DNA of 64,000 nt from Sphingomonas aurantiaca (GCF_003050705.1 NZ_QAOG01000001.1:1-64000); one strand, 5' to 3'; shown: positions 8,641 to 20,638, counted from the first letter of the stretch. A program made the numbers and translations. Notes: generated by a model from the letters alone, not told the origin.

Positions 8641-10674
8641 TTATTTGGCGGTCCACTTGTTCATCCAGCCGAGCACCTCGCCATACCATTGGCGCGAGTT
8701 CTTCGGCTTGAGCACCCAGTGGTTCTCGTTCGGGTTGACCAGCAACCGCGACGGGATTCCGCGACGCTGGAGCGCGGTGAACGTCGCGAGCCCCTGCGTG
8801 TAGGGAATGCGGAAGTCCTTCTCGCCGGTGATCACCAGCATCGGCGTCTTCCACTTGGCGACGTAATTGACCGGGTTCCATTTCTCGAACGCCTGCGGGT
8901 CCTCGTAATAGGCCTTCCCGCCATGCTCCCACTCGTCGAACCAGAGCTCTTCGGTCTCGTACGCCATCGCGCGCGCGTCGAACACGCCGTCATGCTGGAC
9001 GATGCACTTGAAACGATCGGGCCACTGCCCCTCAATCCAGTTCATCATATAGCCGCCATATGACGCGCCGAGCGCGCACGCATTGTCGGCATCGAGCCAG
9101 GCGAACTTGTCGGTCGCGGCCTTCAGACCCTTTTGCAGATCCTCGAGCGGCCAGCCGCCCCAGTTGTTGCTGATCGCGTCGGTGAAGCCCTGCCCGTAGC
9201 CGGTCGACCCGTGGAAATCGACCGCGACCAGCCCGTAGCCCGCGCCGGCGAACACCGCCGGATTCCAGCGATACGACCAGCTGTTGTTGCTCGACCCCTG
9301 CGGCCCGCCATGGACCATGTACGCGACCGGGACCTTGCCCGTGCTGCCGTACGGTTTCACCGCATAACCCCAGACGGTGTCGGCGTTGGCGCCCTTGAAG
9401 TTGAACCGCGTGACCGTGGGCATTTCGATTCCGGCAAGCTTGGCCGCGTTGACCTGGGTCAGACGCTGGGGCGCACCGCTACCCGCGATCCGATAGAAAT
9501 CGGCCGGTGCGGTCAGGCTGTCGATCGCCACCACGGGTCCGCGCGGGGTGATCGCGACCGCGCTGACATGCCCCTCCTGCGTGAGCCGCGTCACGGCGCC
9601 AGTGGCTGCATCGACGCGGAACAGCGGCGTTTCCTGCGTGTCGTCGGCGGTGACGTAGAGCGACTTGGAGTCGGGTGCCCAGGCGATCGAGCCGACCGAC
9701 CGGTCCCAGCGCTCGGTCAGCGACACCGTCTTGCCGGTCGCGATGTCGCGCAGCGTGAGCACCTGGCGATCCGCCTCGAACCCGGGCCTGCGCATCGCGA
9801 AATAGGCGAGGCTGCGGCCGTCGGGCGATACCGTCGGGAGGTTATCGGTCGCCTTGTTCGCCGCGGTCAGATTGACCGGGGCCGCGGAGCCATCGGCAGG
9901 GACCGAGAAGATGTCGAGATTGGTCGACAGCGACTCGATCCGCCCCGCCTCGCGCATCGCGAAATAGACGGTGCGGCCGTCGGGGCTCCACGAGACTTCC
10001 TCGGCGCCGCCATAGGGCTTTGACGGCGCATCGCCGACGAGCGTGCCGACCAGCGGAACCCCGTTGCCGGTCGCACCCGCGGCGGTCAGCGGCAGCACGA
10101 AAAGTTGCGAGCGCGTCCCGTCCGCCCACGTATCCCAGTGGCGCACGAACAGTTGGTCGTACGTGCGGCCGGCGCCGGCGTTCGGATCCTTCTTCACCAT
10201 CGCCGGCTCGAGGCTCGGCGCGCCGGGCTTGCGATCCGCCCAGACGAGCAGCTTGTCGCCGGTCGGCGCGACCTTGAAGCCGCCAAAACCACCCTTGAAG
10301 CTCGTGAGGCGGCGCGGCGTGCCGCCGGTGATCGGCACCGACCAGATAGCGTCATCGCCGCCCTTGTCGGAGGTGAAATAGACGGTGGTGCCGACGATCT
10401 GCGGGTCGTTCTCGTTGACCTGCGGATCGGCGAGCAGCTTCACCGGGCTCGCGCCGGGCGTGGTCAGGTCGAGCCGCCAGAGGTCGAAGCGCCCCTTGTC
10501 GGCGGCGAGATCGGTCTCGCGCTGCGCCCAGACGAGCCAATGCCCGTCCGGCGAGGCGGTCGGCGCTCCGACGCGGCTGAGCATCGTCACGTCGTCGATG
10601 GTGAGCTGCCGGGCGGCGGCGGGGGCACTCGCGAGGGCGAGCACGGCGAGGCTGGCGGAGAGCATGATCTTCAT
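8641..10674 (-). CDS. S9 family peptidase (prolyl oligopeptidase/acylaminoacyl-peptidase type), secreted
   Basis: A 677-residue protein with a signal peptide (MKIMLSASLAVLALASAPAAA). An N-terminal beta-propeller of about 390 residues contains WD40-like TolB repeats (SWSPDGRTVYFAMRE, TVSPDGRSLAYFAMR). A C-terminal alpha/beta hydrolase domain follows. The nucleophile is the serine of GASYGGYMMNW (about residue 538), the acid is in VITGEKDFRIPY, and the histidine in NPNENHWVLKP. These enzymes cleave short peptides in the periplasm. The upstream region holds a palindromic repeat and then the divergent deoxyinosine glycosylase gene. Confidence 0.95.
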   Translation of the reverse strand: MKIMLSASLAVLALASAPAAARQLTIDDVTMLSRVGAPTASPDGHWLVWAQRETDLAADKGRFDLWRLDLTTPGASPVKLLADPQVNENDPQIVGTTVYFTSDKGGDDAIWSVPITGGTPRRLTSFKGGFGGFKVAPTGDKLLVWADRKPGAPSLEPAMVKKDPNAGAGRTYDQLFVRHWDTWADGTRSQLFVLPLTAAGATGNGVPLVGTLVGDAPSKPYGGAEEVSWSPDGRTVYFAMREAGRIESLSTNLDIFSVPADGSAAPVNLTAANKATDNLPTVSPDGRSLAYFAMRRPGFEADRQVLTLRDIATGKTVSLTERWDRSVGSIAWAPDSKSLYVTADDTQETPLFRVDAATGAVTRLTQEGHVSAVAITPRGPVVAIDSLTAPADFYRIAGSGAPQRLTQVNAAKLAGIEMPTVTRFNFKGANADTVWGYAVKPYGSTGKVPVAYMVHGGPQGSSNNSWSYRWNPAVFAGAGYGLVAVDFHGSTGYGQGFTDAISNNWGGWPLEDLQKGLKAATDKFAWLDADNACALGASYGGYMMNWIEGQWPDRFKCIVQHDGVFDARAMAYETEELWFDEWEHGGKAYYEDPQAFEKWNPVNYVAKWKTPMLVITGEKDFRIPYTQGLATFTALQRRGIPSRLLVNPNENHWVLKPKNSRQWYGEVLGWMNKWTAK

Positions 10675-10753
10675 GGCGTGCGTGATAGGACGCTTGCGGG
10701 ATCGCGCGCAATCGCGGGAATTGGCGGCGTGGTCGATGCGCCCGTCCGTTTAT

Positions 10754-10836
10754 GGTTCCCCCGCGGAAGCGGGGGTCCAGGAGCCACGAACGCTGCCGTC
10801 CGCAACGCTGGACTCCCGCCTTCGCGGGAGAACGGG
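10754..10836. repeat. Family F paired-hairpin repeat (divergent promoter region)
   Basis: GGTTCCCCCGCGGAAGCGGG plus GGTCCAG on the left is answered by CTGGACTCCCGCCTTCGCGG on the right. It lies between the starts of two divergent genes, so it is upstream of both. Related copies are at 37077 and 43097. Confidence 0.85.
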
Positions 10837-10855
10837 ATGGCGTTAAGACGCGCTC

Positions 10856-11362
10856 ATGCCGCTGAAGCACTCCTTCCCGCCCGTCGCCGACCCTGATGCC
10901 CGAATCCTCGTCCTCGGCAGCCTGCCGGGCGACCGTTCGCTCGCCGCGCAGCGTTATTATGCGCATCCGCAGAACCAGTTCTGGCAGCTGATGTCGCCGG
11001 TCGTCGGGTGCGACCTTGCTGCGCTCGACTATGACGACCGGCTGGCGGCGTTGCGTGCGCAGCGGGTCGCATTGTGGGACGTGATCGGATCGGCGCGACG
11101 CGCGGGGAGCACCGACGCCGCGATCCTGGATATCGCGGGCAACGACATTGCCGGGCTGGTCGCGACGCTGCCCGATCTGCGCGCGATCGCGTTCAACGGT
11201 GGCACCGCGCTGAAACAGGGCCTGAAGCTGCTCGGCCGGGATTTCCGCGGACCCGAGATCGTCGCGCTGCCGTCGAGCAGCCCGCTGCACACGATCGGTC
11301 TCGCCGCCAAGCAGCCTGCATGGTCGGCGCTCGCCGCGTTCCTGCGCGACGCGCAGCTGTAG
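10856..11362 (+). CDS. DNA-deoxyinosine glycosylase (UDG family 6)
   Basis: A 168-residue cytoplasmic repair enzyme that excises hypoxanthine (deaminated adenine) from DNA. The family signature is at the N-terminus: ARILVLGSLPGDRSLAAQRY followed by YAHPQNQFW. The C-terminal motif LPSSSPLHT, the glycosylase active-site loop, is also present. It is transcribed away from the S9 peptidase. Neighbours give no further functional clue. Confidence 0.92.
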   Translation: MPLKHSFPPVADPDARILVLGSLPGDRSLAAQRYYAHPQNQFWQLMSPVVGCDLAALDYDDRLAALRAQRVALWDVIGSARRAGSTDAAILDIAGNDIAGLVATLPDLRAIAFNGGTALKQGLKLLGRDFRGPEIVALPSSSPLHTIGLAAKQPAWSALAAFLRDAQL

Positions 11363-11490
11363 CACCCCGTGGGCGCAGGCGGATTAGCTGAGCCTCGACA
11401 AGGGATTAGCGTGATATCCGGGTGACGTTGCCCACGCGCAGGCGTGATCGACGGCTGGCTAAACGGTGCGCGGTCCGGCAAGGGCAAGGG

Positions 11491-12132
11491 ATGTCGATCG
11501 AAAGCTTCATCGCCGAATACGGCCTCGCCGCGATCTTCCTTGGCGCGGCGTTCGAGGGCGAGACCAGCGTCGTCACCGGCGGGCTGCTCGCGCACCAGCA
11601 TCTGTTGCCGTTATGGGGCAGCGCGGCGGCGGCGGTGACGGGGTCGTTCTTCGCGGATCAGCTCTTTTTCTTCGCCGGACGGAAGTACCGCGACACCAAG
11701 CGCGTGCGCCGGATCGCCGAGAAACCCGCCTTTGCCAAGGCGCTCGACACGCTCGACCGGCATCCGACGATCTTCATCCTCGGCTTTCGCTTCCTGTATG
11801 GGTTGCGGACGATCAGCCCGATCGCGGTCGGCACGTCGCACGTGCCCGCGCGCACCTTCGTCGTGCTCAACGCGATCTCCGCGCTTGTGTGGGGCGTGGT
11901 CTTCACGGGGATCGGCTATGTGTTCGGCGACGGGCTGATCGAGCTGGTCGGGCGGGTGATGCCGAGACAGAAGCTGGTTGGCGTCGCGATACTGGTCGGC
12001 GTCGCCGCCCTGATCATCGCCGGCTTCCGCCTGTGGCGCGGGCGTCGTGCGCGCGCCGCGGGCGAGGGTCAGGCGCGCGCGACCGCCGCTGCGTCGTCCA
12101 CCTCCGACGGATCCGGCCGGACGCCGGTATAG
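11491..12132 (+). CDS. DedA family membrane protein
   Basis: A DedA/SNARE-associated (VTT domain) inner-membrane protein of 213 residues. The motifs are FLGAAFEGETSVVTGGLLA, then the re-entrant GSFFADQLFFFAGRKYR and FRFLYGLRTISPIAVGTSH, followed by two more helices and a basic tail. Family members act in membrane-lipid scrambling or flipping and envelope homeostasis. I chose the ATG at 11491, where family similarity starts; the frame stays open to a GTG at 11422. Its 3' end overlaps the convergent shikimate-dehydrogenase-like gene by 64 bases. Confidence 0.92.
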   Translation: MSIESFIAEYGLAAIFLGAAFEGETSVVTGGLLAHQHLLPLWGSAAAAVTGSFFADQLFFFAGRKYRDTKRVRRIAEKPAFAKALDTLDRHPTIFILGFRFLYGLRTISPIAVGTSHVPARTFVVLNAISALVWGVVFTGIGYVFGDGLIELVGRVMPRQKLVGVAILVGVAALIIAGFRLWRGRRARAAGEGQARATAAASSTSDGSGRTPV

Positions 12133-12908
12133 AGCACGAACTGCTCGAGCGCCTGCAAAATCCCCACCTCGCCGCCCGAGACGATACGCTTGCCCGCGCC
12201 GCGGGCGGCGACGAGGAACGGGGTTTCGGTGGGGAGCGCGACGACGTCGAACGCGACCTCGCACCCCGCGATCAGCGGCGAGTCGAACGCGAGCGCATCG
12301 GCGTCCGCGCCCGCCATCCCGAGCGGAGTGACGTTGACGAGCATCGGCGCCCCCGCCGGATCGGGCTCCGCGGTCCAGGCATAGCCATGCGCGTCGGCGA
12401 GCGCGCGGCCCGCGGTTTCGTTGCGCGCGACGATCGTGCCGTTCGCAAAGCCGGCATCGCGCAACGCCGTCGCGACCGCCTTCGCCATCCCGCCCGATCC
12501 GCGCAGCATGAAGCGCATCGCGGGATCGACGTCGTGCGAGTCGAGCAGCATGCGGACCGCGGTGTAATCGGTGTTGAACCCGGTCAGGACGCCGCCGTCG
12601 TTGACGATGGTGTTGACGCTGTCGATCGCGCGGGCCGAGGGGTCGAGCGCGTCGAGCATCGGGATCACCGCCTCCTTGAACGGCATCGACACCGCGCAGC
12701 CGCGGATCCCGAGCGCGCGGATGCCGCCGACGACACCCGCCAGATCCTTCGTCGTGAAGGCCTTGTAGACGTAATCGAGCCCGAGCAGTTCGTAGAGGCG
12801 GTTGTGGAACCGGGTGCCGAAATTGCTCGGGCGTGCGGACAGCGACATGCACATCTGCGTGTCGCGGCCGAGCAGAGGCTTGACGCGGTTCGGGCGGGCG
12901 GACGTCAT
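12069..12908 (-). CDS. Shikimate/quinate dehydrogenase-like oxidoreductase (AroE family)
   Basis: A 279-residue NAD(P)-dependent enzyme of the shikimate 5-dehydrogenase family. The substrate-binding half has AVSMPFKEAVIP, with the catalytic lysine, and TGFNTDYTAV, with the catalytic aspartate. The nucleotide-binding loop is GSGGMAKAVATALRDAGF. The N-terminus (TQMCMSLSARPSNFGTRFHN) differs from classical AroE, where a serine-rich HSxSP loop is usual. I therefore expect one of the atypical paralogues, not necessarily the housekeeping AroE. Its start overlaps the stop of the upstream DUF1488-like gene (ATGA), so the two are translationally coupled. Confidence 0.85.
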   Translation of the reverse strand: MTSARPNRVKPLLGRDTQMCMSLSARPSNFGTRFHNRLYELLGLDYVYKAFTTKDLAGVVGGIRALGIRGCAVSMPFKEAVIPMLDALDPSARAIDSVNTIVNDGGVLTGFNTDYTAVRMLLDSHDVDPAMRFMLRGSGGMAKAVATALRDAGFANGTIVARNETAGRALADAHGYAWTAEPDPAGAPMLVNVTPLGMAGADADALAFDSPLIAGCEVAFDVVALPTETPFLVAARGAGKRIVSGGEVGILQALEQFVLYTGVRPDPSEVDDAAAVARA

Positions 12909-13177
12909 TCGAGGTCGTTCTCGCTGATCACGACGATCTCCTGATCGGGATCACGCGCCAAGGCCACGACGCCGAGATCGGCGATCTCTTCGGCATGCTG
13001 CTTGAAGATCGCGACGGCATCGCCCTCGGGGGCGACCGTGCTCAGCGCTTCGAGCACGTCATACTGTACCGCGAACTGATAGCGCTCGTCGCTCACTTCG
13101 CCCTCGAACTCGACCTGGCGCAGGTCGCTATTGTCCTCGAGCGTCTTCAGATCGATGTCCAACCGGTCTTCGGCCAT
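12905..13177 (-). CDS. DUF1488-like small protein
   Basis: A 90-residue acidic protein. The pattern RQVEFEGEVSDERYQFAVQY, then AVAIFKQHAEEIADLG and a final EIVVISENDLE, resembles DUF1488, whose function is unknown. I place the start at the ATG with AGGAG 8 bases upstream; a GTG three codons earlier is less well placed. It sits between gyrB upstream (57 bases away) and the AroE-like gene downstream, with an ATGA overlap with the latter, so all three may be cotranscribed. Confidence 0.75.
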   Translation of the reverse strand: MAEDRLDIDLKTLEDNSDLRQVEFEGEVSDERYQFAVQYDVLEALSTVAPEGDAVAIFKQHAEEIADLGVVALARDPDQEIVVISENDLE

Positions 13178-13234
13178 GCGTATCACTCCTAGATAGATGG
13201 CCGTTAAGCGCGGTTGGACACTCGATGTTCCGCC

Positions 13235-16279
<3,045 letters not shown>

Positions 16280-17083
16280 TCAGAAGCGGTCGGCGCGCTG
16301 GCCTAACAGCGTCACTTCGACGCGGCGGTTGAGGCGCATACCGGCCGCGGTCGTGTTCGTCGCGACCGGCTGGCTTTCGCCGTGGCCGACGACGCTGAAG
16401 CGCGCGCGGACGACGTCCATGTCATCGAACGCCTGGCGGACGCTCGCCGCGCGGCGCTCGGACAGGTCCTGGTTGTGCGCGTCGGTGCCGCGCGAGTCGG
16501 TGAAGCCGTCGATGGCGACGCGGACGCCCGGATTGCCGCGCAGATAGCGCGCCAGCGGGCGCAGCTTCTCGATCGCGCCGGGGCGGAGCACGTCGCTGTC
16601 GGTGCGGAACAGCACGTCCTCCTGCAGCGTCAGCGTCGCACCGCGCGGGGTCTGGCGGAAGCCGTAATTGCGCATCGCGCTGCGGTCCCACGTCGTGGTG
16701 GTCTCGACGACGGTCGTGCCGCCGCGATAGCCGCGTGGGTCGCGACCATAGGCGTCCCAGTCGAACCGGTCGCGGCGCGGGCCGGCGATCCGCGCGAACT
16801 CGCGGTTGGCGTCGTCGGCTTCGCGGCGGTTGATCCGGCCGTCGCCGTTGGCGTCGAAATTGGGCATCACGAACGCGCGGCCGCGCGGCGTATTGCGCAG
16901 TTCGGGGAACAGGATCGGCACGCCTGCGCCCTCGAGGCGATAGCCGGGGCGCGACCAGGGCGCGCGGCTCATGTCGTAGCGGCCGCCGTCGCGCGCGCCC
17001 TCGCCTGCTTGGGCAAGGGCGGGAGCCGTGGTCGCTGCGATCATCAGGACGCCGAAGGCGGCGCGCGTGAATGTCCGGGTCAT
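16280..17083 (-). CDS. OmpA-family protein with an EF-hand loop
   Basis: A 267-residue secreted protein with a signal peptide ending at APALAQ. Residues 77-88 (DANGDGRINRRE) form a canonical EF-hand calcium loop. Residues about 152-262 are an OmpA C-terminal peptidoglycan-binding domain with LFRTDSDVLRPGAIEKLRPL and DGFTDSRGTDAHNQDLSERR. No beta-barrel is present. It is likely a periplasmic, peptidoglycan-associated protein, perhaps calcium-responsive. The start has a good ribosome binding site (GGAGAGACAATA before ATG). It is transcribed toward gyrB with two repeats between them. Confidence 0.9.
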   Translation of the reverse strand: MTRTFTRAAFGVLMIAATTAPALAQAGEGARDGGRYDMSRAPWSRPGYRLEGAGVPILFPELRNTPRGRAFVMPNFDANGDGRINRREADDANREFARIAGPRRDRFDWDAYGRDPRGYRGGTTVVETTTTWDRSAMRNYGFRQTPRGATLTLQEDVLFRTDSDVLRPGAIEKLRPLARYLRGNPGVRVAIDGFTDSRGTDAHNQDLSERRAASVRQAFDDMDVVRARFSVVGHGESQPVATNTTAAGMRLNRRVEVTLLGQRADRF

Positions 17084-17170
17084 TATTGTCTCTCCAGGTC
17101 TTCGATGGACGGAGCTTTGGGCGCGTCCGCTTGAACGCGCGGTGACGTCGATCGACAGCGCGCGTTCAGC

Positions 17171-18379
17171 CTAACGCCCGACCGCGATCCGCGTTGCGCG
17201 GCCGTCGATCGCGTCGAACAGCGCGTCCTCGGTACCCGTCATCCACACCTGACCGCGGCCCGCGAGCCGGGCGAACAGCGCCGCTCGGCGGGCCGGATCG
17301 AGATGCGCGGCGACCTCGTCGAGGAGCAGCACGGGCGGGGTGCCGGTGCGTTCGGCGACGAGATCGGCATGCGCCAGGACGATGCCGAGGAGCAGCGCCT
17401 TCTGCTCGCCGGTGGACGCGAGCGAGGCGGCGCGCGCCTTGTCGAGATGCGTCACGATCAGGTCGACGCGGTGCGGGCCGGCGAGCGTGCGCCCGGCGGC
17501 GGCGTCGCGCGCGCGCGCCTGGGCGAGATCGGCGTGCAGCCGGGTCGTGTCGCCGTTCCAGCCGTCGAGCGCCAGCCCTGCGCGCGGGAACGGGCCGTCG
17601 TCCTGATCCGCGAGCCGCGCGCCGAGCAACGCCACCGTCTCGCGCCGCGCCGCGTCGACGGCGGCGCCGTGTTCGGCCATCTGCCCCTCGAGCGCGGAGA
17701 GCCAGTCGCCATCGGGGCGGCCCTCGTCGGCGAGCAGCCGGTTGCGCGCGCGCATCGCCGCGTCGTAGCGGGCGGCGTGGTGCGCATGGGTAGGCGCGAG
17801 CGCGAGCGTGAGGCGATCGAGAAAGCCGCGGCGCTCGCCGGCGGGGGCGACGAACAGCCGGTCCATCGCGGGGGTGAGCCACAGGATCGTGAGCCACTCG
17901 GCCAGCGCGTTCGCGGTGGTGGTGGCGCCCTGGATGCGGACGATGCGGCGCTCGGGCGCGGAGGCGAGCGTGCCGGTCGCGACGTCGACCTCGGCTGCGG
18001 AGGGCGTTTTCCCCTCCCCTTCCGCTTGCGGGAGGGGTCGGGGGAGGGGCGCGTTTTCCTCGATGCCGGACGCCGGTACGTACGTCGCGCCCTCCCCTAA
18101 CCCCTCCCGCAAGCGGGAGGGGAGACGCGAGGCGGCCTGCGCCGACGCCTCAGGGGACAGGGTCGCCGCGACGCCGAATCCGCCGGCCCCGCCCTGGCGC
18201 GCCATCTCGCCGAGCGCTGCACGCCGCAGGCCACGGCCGGGGGCGAGCAGCGATACTGCCTCGAGGATGTTGGTCTTGCCTGCGCCGTTCTCGCCGGTCA
18301 GCACGACGAACCCGGCGCCCGGTACGAGCGTCAGGTCGGCGTGATTGCGGAAATCGGTGAGGACGAGGCGCGAGAGCAT
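17171..18379 (-). CDS. recF: DNA replication and repair protein RecF, with an in-frame repeat insertion
   Basis: RecF is an SMC-like ATPase that helps load RecA at gaps. The Walker A motif is [15 protein letters not shown] (about residues 28-41), the signature [19 protein letters not shown], and Walker [14 protein letters not shown]. At 402 residues it is longer than the usual 355-370. The excess is residues about 85-124 ([14 protein letters not shown] to [13 protein letters not shown]), the exact translation of a family B palindromic element read in frame. The insertion lies in the lobe between Walker A and the coiled-coil region; flanking sequence on both sides reads as normal RecF. coq4 and dnaN are upstream on the same strand. 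Confidence 0.95.
   Translation of the reverse strand: MLSRLVLTDFRNHADLTLVPGAGFVVLTGENGAGKTNILEAVSLLAPGRGLRRAALGEMARQGGAGGFGVAATLSPEASAQAASRLPSRLREGLGEGATYVPASGIEENAPLPRPLPQAEGEGKTPSAAEVDVATGTLASAPERRIVRIQGATTTANALAEWLTILWLTPAMDRLFVAPAGERRGFLDRLTLALAPTHAHHAARYDAAMRARNRLLADEGRPDGDWLSALEGQMAEHGAAVDAARRETVALLGARLADQDDGPFPRAGLALDGWNGDTTRLHADLAQARARDAAAGRTLAGPHRVDLIVTHLDKARAASLASTGEQKALLLGIVLAHADLVAERTGTPPVLLLDEVAAHLDPARRAALFARLAGRGQVWMTGTEDALFDAIDGRATRIAVGR
18011..18123. repeat. Family B paired-hairpin element inside recF
   Basis: Arms CCCTTCCGCTTGCGGGAGGG plus GTCGGGGGAGGGG (about 18017-18049) and CCCTCCCCTAA plus CCCCTCCCGCAAGCGGGAGG (about 18090-18122), inverted, with a spacer of about 40 bases. 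The element is the same as at prmC, with a longer spacer. It contains no stop in the recF frame, and RecF sequence resumes normally after it. Confidence 0.92.
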
Positions 18380-18476
18380 TGCCCCCGCCTTAAAGGACTT
18401 TCGGAGCCGATTGCATCGCCCTTTTCCGTTCGCTCAGCACGAATGGGGTAAGGGGTTGGCCTGGTCGACCTTCGCG

Positions 18477-19277
18477 TCAGGCGGCGATCTGCTGCGGCGC
18501 GACGGCCGCCGCGTTCGCGGCGCGCTGCGTGCTGAGATACGAGGCGAGTTCGGGTCCGAGTTCGCGCTGCGCGTGCAGATATGCGACCGGTGTCGCGATA
18601 CCGAGCCGTGCGCGCGCGGCGTCGAGCGGCTCGTGCAGCAGCGTCAGATAGTCCTCGCCCGAAATCCACTTCGCCTTGCGGCCGTGGCGATAGCCCTCCC
18701 AGACCGCCTTGGCGAAGAGCCGGCTGCCCGTCACGCGGATGCTTTTCAGCGCCGCCGCCGAGCCGATCAGCGCCCAGCCGAGCCCGCCGACCTGCGCATA
18801 GCTGAACGCGACCAGCGCGGCTTCGCCCATGCTCTCGTCCGCCTTGTAGCCGGTCAGCACGTGCCAGATGTCGTGCGTGTCGCGCACCCGCCGGCCGAAC
18901 CAGGCGTATGGGTGCGCGAGATCGTCCTCGCTCGGCACGAGGCGCGAGACCTCGACCAGGCCATCGGCGGAATAGCCCGTCGTCTCGAGGAAGTCGCGAT
19001 ACGCCGCACCGACCGTGCCGGGCGCGAAGCTCGCGACGAACGCGGGATCGGAAAACCGCCGCGCGAGCTCGACCTGGTCATAGGCGATCCGCCCGCCCTG
19101 TTCGGTGGCGATCAGCCGGGCGTAGTTCATCGGCGCATTGCCGACGTTCAGCGCGCGCATGATCCGGAACACCTGAGTCGTGTCGTCACCGTTCGCGAGC
19201 AATTTTTTGATCGCGTCGAACGCCGTCGGCCAATCGCGACGACCCGTCGTACCGGGAAAGGGAGGAAGCTTCGCCAT
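18477..19277 (-). CDS. Ubiquinone biosynthesis protein COQ4 homologue
   Basis: A 266-residue member of the Coq4 family, which in mitochondria organises the ubiquinone-synthesis complex and has been linked to C1 decarboxylation/hydroxylation of the ring. The zinc-binding motif is present in RVRDTHDIWHVLTGYKADE. The N-terminal half includes RIMRALNVGNAPMNYARL. The start has GGAG upstream at suitable spacing. A terminator follows dnaN just upstream, so coq4 probably has its own promoter in the gap 19278-19337. Confidence 0.9.
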   Translation of the reverse strand: MAKLPPFPGTTGRRDWPTAFDAIKKLLANGDDTTQVFRIMRALNVGNAPMNYARLIATEQGGRIAYDQVELARRFSDPAFVASFAPGTVGAAYRDFLETTGYSADGLVEVSRLVPSEDDLAHPYAWFGRRVRDTHDIWHVLTGYKADESMGEAALVAFSYAQVGGLGWALIGSAAALKSIRVTGSRLFAKAVWEGYRHGRKAKWISGEDYLTLLHEPLDAARARLGIATPVAYLHAQRELGPELASYLSTQRAANAAAVAPQQIAA

Positions 19278-19335
19278 CGAATCGACTCCTTACTGACATT
19301 GCTGTTAGTATCAGATCCGGCGCTGCGTTCAAACG

Positions 19336-19366
19336 AAAAAGGCCACCCCGCAGGATGGCCTTTCGA
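19336..19366 (-). terminator. Rho-independent terminator of dnaN
   Basis: On the minus strand, AAAGGCCATCC and GGGGTGGCC pair around a 3-base loop and are followed by TTTTT. It lies about 25-50 bases past the dnaN stop. Confidence 0.85.
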
Positions 19367-19387
19367 TCGATCGTCAGGGCGTGACGG

Positions 19388-20506
19388 TCAGACGCGCATT
19401 GGCATCAGCACGTAGAGCGCGGGCGACTTGTCGTTTTCGCGGATCAGCGTCGGGGCGGCGGCGTCGGCGAGGTGGACTTCGACCATGTCGCCGTCGATCT
19501 GCGCGAGGATGTCCATCAGGTAGCGGCTGTTGAAGCCGATCTCGAACGGGAGCGCGACGTAATCGCCGGGGACCTCCTCGGCGGCGGTGCCGTTTTCGGG
19601 CGAGGTCACCGACAGCGTGATCTTGTCGCGATCGAGCGCCATCTTCACCGCGCGCGTCTTCTCGGTGGCGATCGTCGACACGCGGTCGACGCCTTCCATG
19701 AAGCTCTTGGGGTCGATCTTGAGGATCTTGTCGTTGCCGGTCGGGATGACGCGGCTGTAATCGGGGAAGGTGCCGTCGATCAGCTTCGAGGTCAGGATCG
19801 CCTGGCCGAGGTCGAAGCGGATCTTGGTGGGCGACAGCGAGACGCCGACCGAGCCGTCGACCTCGTCGAGCAGTTTCCGCAACTCGCCGATGCATTTGCG
19901 CGGGACGATCACGTCGGGCATCGATTCGGCGCCCTCGGGCCGCGGCAGCGTGACGCGCGCGAGGCGGTGGCCGTCGGTCGCGGCGGCCTTGAGCACGGGG
20001 TTCGAGCTGTCGCCGTCGGCTACATGCAGGAAGATGCCGTTGAGATAATAGCGCGTCTCTTCGGTCGAGATCGCGAAGCGCGTCTTGTCGATGATCTGCT
20101 TCAAGGTCTCGGCGGGCAGTTCGAACTGAGTCGGCAGTTCGCCTTCGGCGATCACCGGGAAATCGTCGCGCGGCAGCGTGCCGAGCGAGAAGCGCGCGCG
20201 GCCCGCGACGATGCTCATCCGGCCTTCCGACGCGGCGAGCTGGACCTGGCTGCCCTCGGGCAGTTTGCGCGCGATGTCGAACAGCGTGTGCGCGGACACG
20301 GTGGTCGCGCCGGGCTGATCGACCGCGGCGGCGATCGATTCGTTGATCTGGAGATCCAGATCGGTCGCCATCAGCTTGAGCGTACCCTCGGCGGTCGCCT
20401 CGATCAGCACGTTCGACAGGATGGGGATGGTGTTGCGCCGCTCCACCACGGACTGGACATGGCTCAGCCCCTTGAGGAGCGTTGCGCGTTCGATCGTCGC
20501 CTTCAT
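19388..20506 (-). CDS. dnaN: DNA polymerase III subunit beta (sliding clamp)
   Basis: DnaN forms the ring that tethers the replicase to DNA. The N-terminus MKATIERATLLKGLSHVQSV and VERRNTIPILSNVLIEA are typical, as are the middle-domain motif DKTRFAISTEETRYYLNGIF and the C-terminal YVLMPMRV. The length of 372 residues is standard. The start is the ATG preceded by GGGGGAATTTTG; the frame is open for 15 more codons upstream without similarity. It has its own terminator. dnaN, coq4 and recF lie on one strand but dnaA is not in this window. Confidence 0.98.
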   Translation of the reverse strand: MKATIERATLLKGLSHVQSVVERRNTIPILSNVLIEATAEGTLKLMATDLDLQINESIAAAVDQPGATTVSAHTLFDIARKLPEGSQVQLAASEGRMSIVAGRARFSLGTLPRDDFPVIAEGELPTQFELPAETLKQIIDKTRFAISTEETRYYLNGIFLHVADGDSSNPVLKAAATDGHRLARVTLPRPEGAESMPDVIVPRKCIGELRKLLDEVDGSVGVSLSPTKIRFDLGQAILTSKLIDGTFPDYSRVIPTGNDKILKIDPKSFMEGVDRVSTIATEKTRAVKMALDRDKITLSVTSPENGTAAEEVPGDYVALPFEIGFNSRYLMDILAQIDGDMVEVHLADAAAPTLIRENDKSPALYVLMPMRV

Positions 20507-20574
20507 CAAAATTCCCCCGGCCTCCACAGCCGGACTCGGGGCTGGGGGCAATCCGCAGATGGCTTACCCAACAA

Positions 20575-20607
20575 CAAAGGGTCGGAGCAAGCGCCCCGAC
20601 CCTTCTT
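20575..20607 (-). terminator. Terminator of the outer-membrane barrel gene
   Basis: AAGGGTCGG and CCGACCCTT pair around about 11 bases, about 35 bases past the stop of the barrel gene. The minus strand reads CCCTTTGTTG after the stem. It separates that gene from dnaN. Confidence 0.8.
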
Positions 20608-20638
20608 TGATCACGGTAAACGTCGCGTTAAAACGCGA

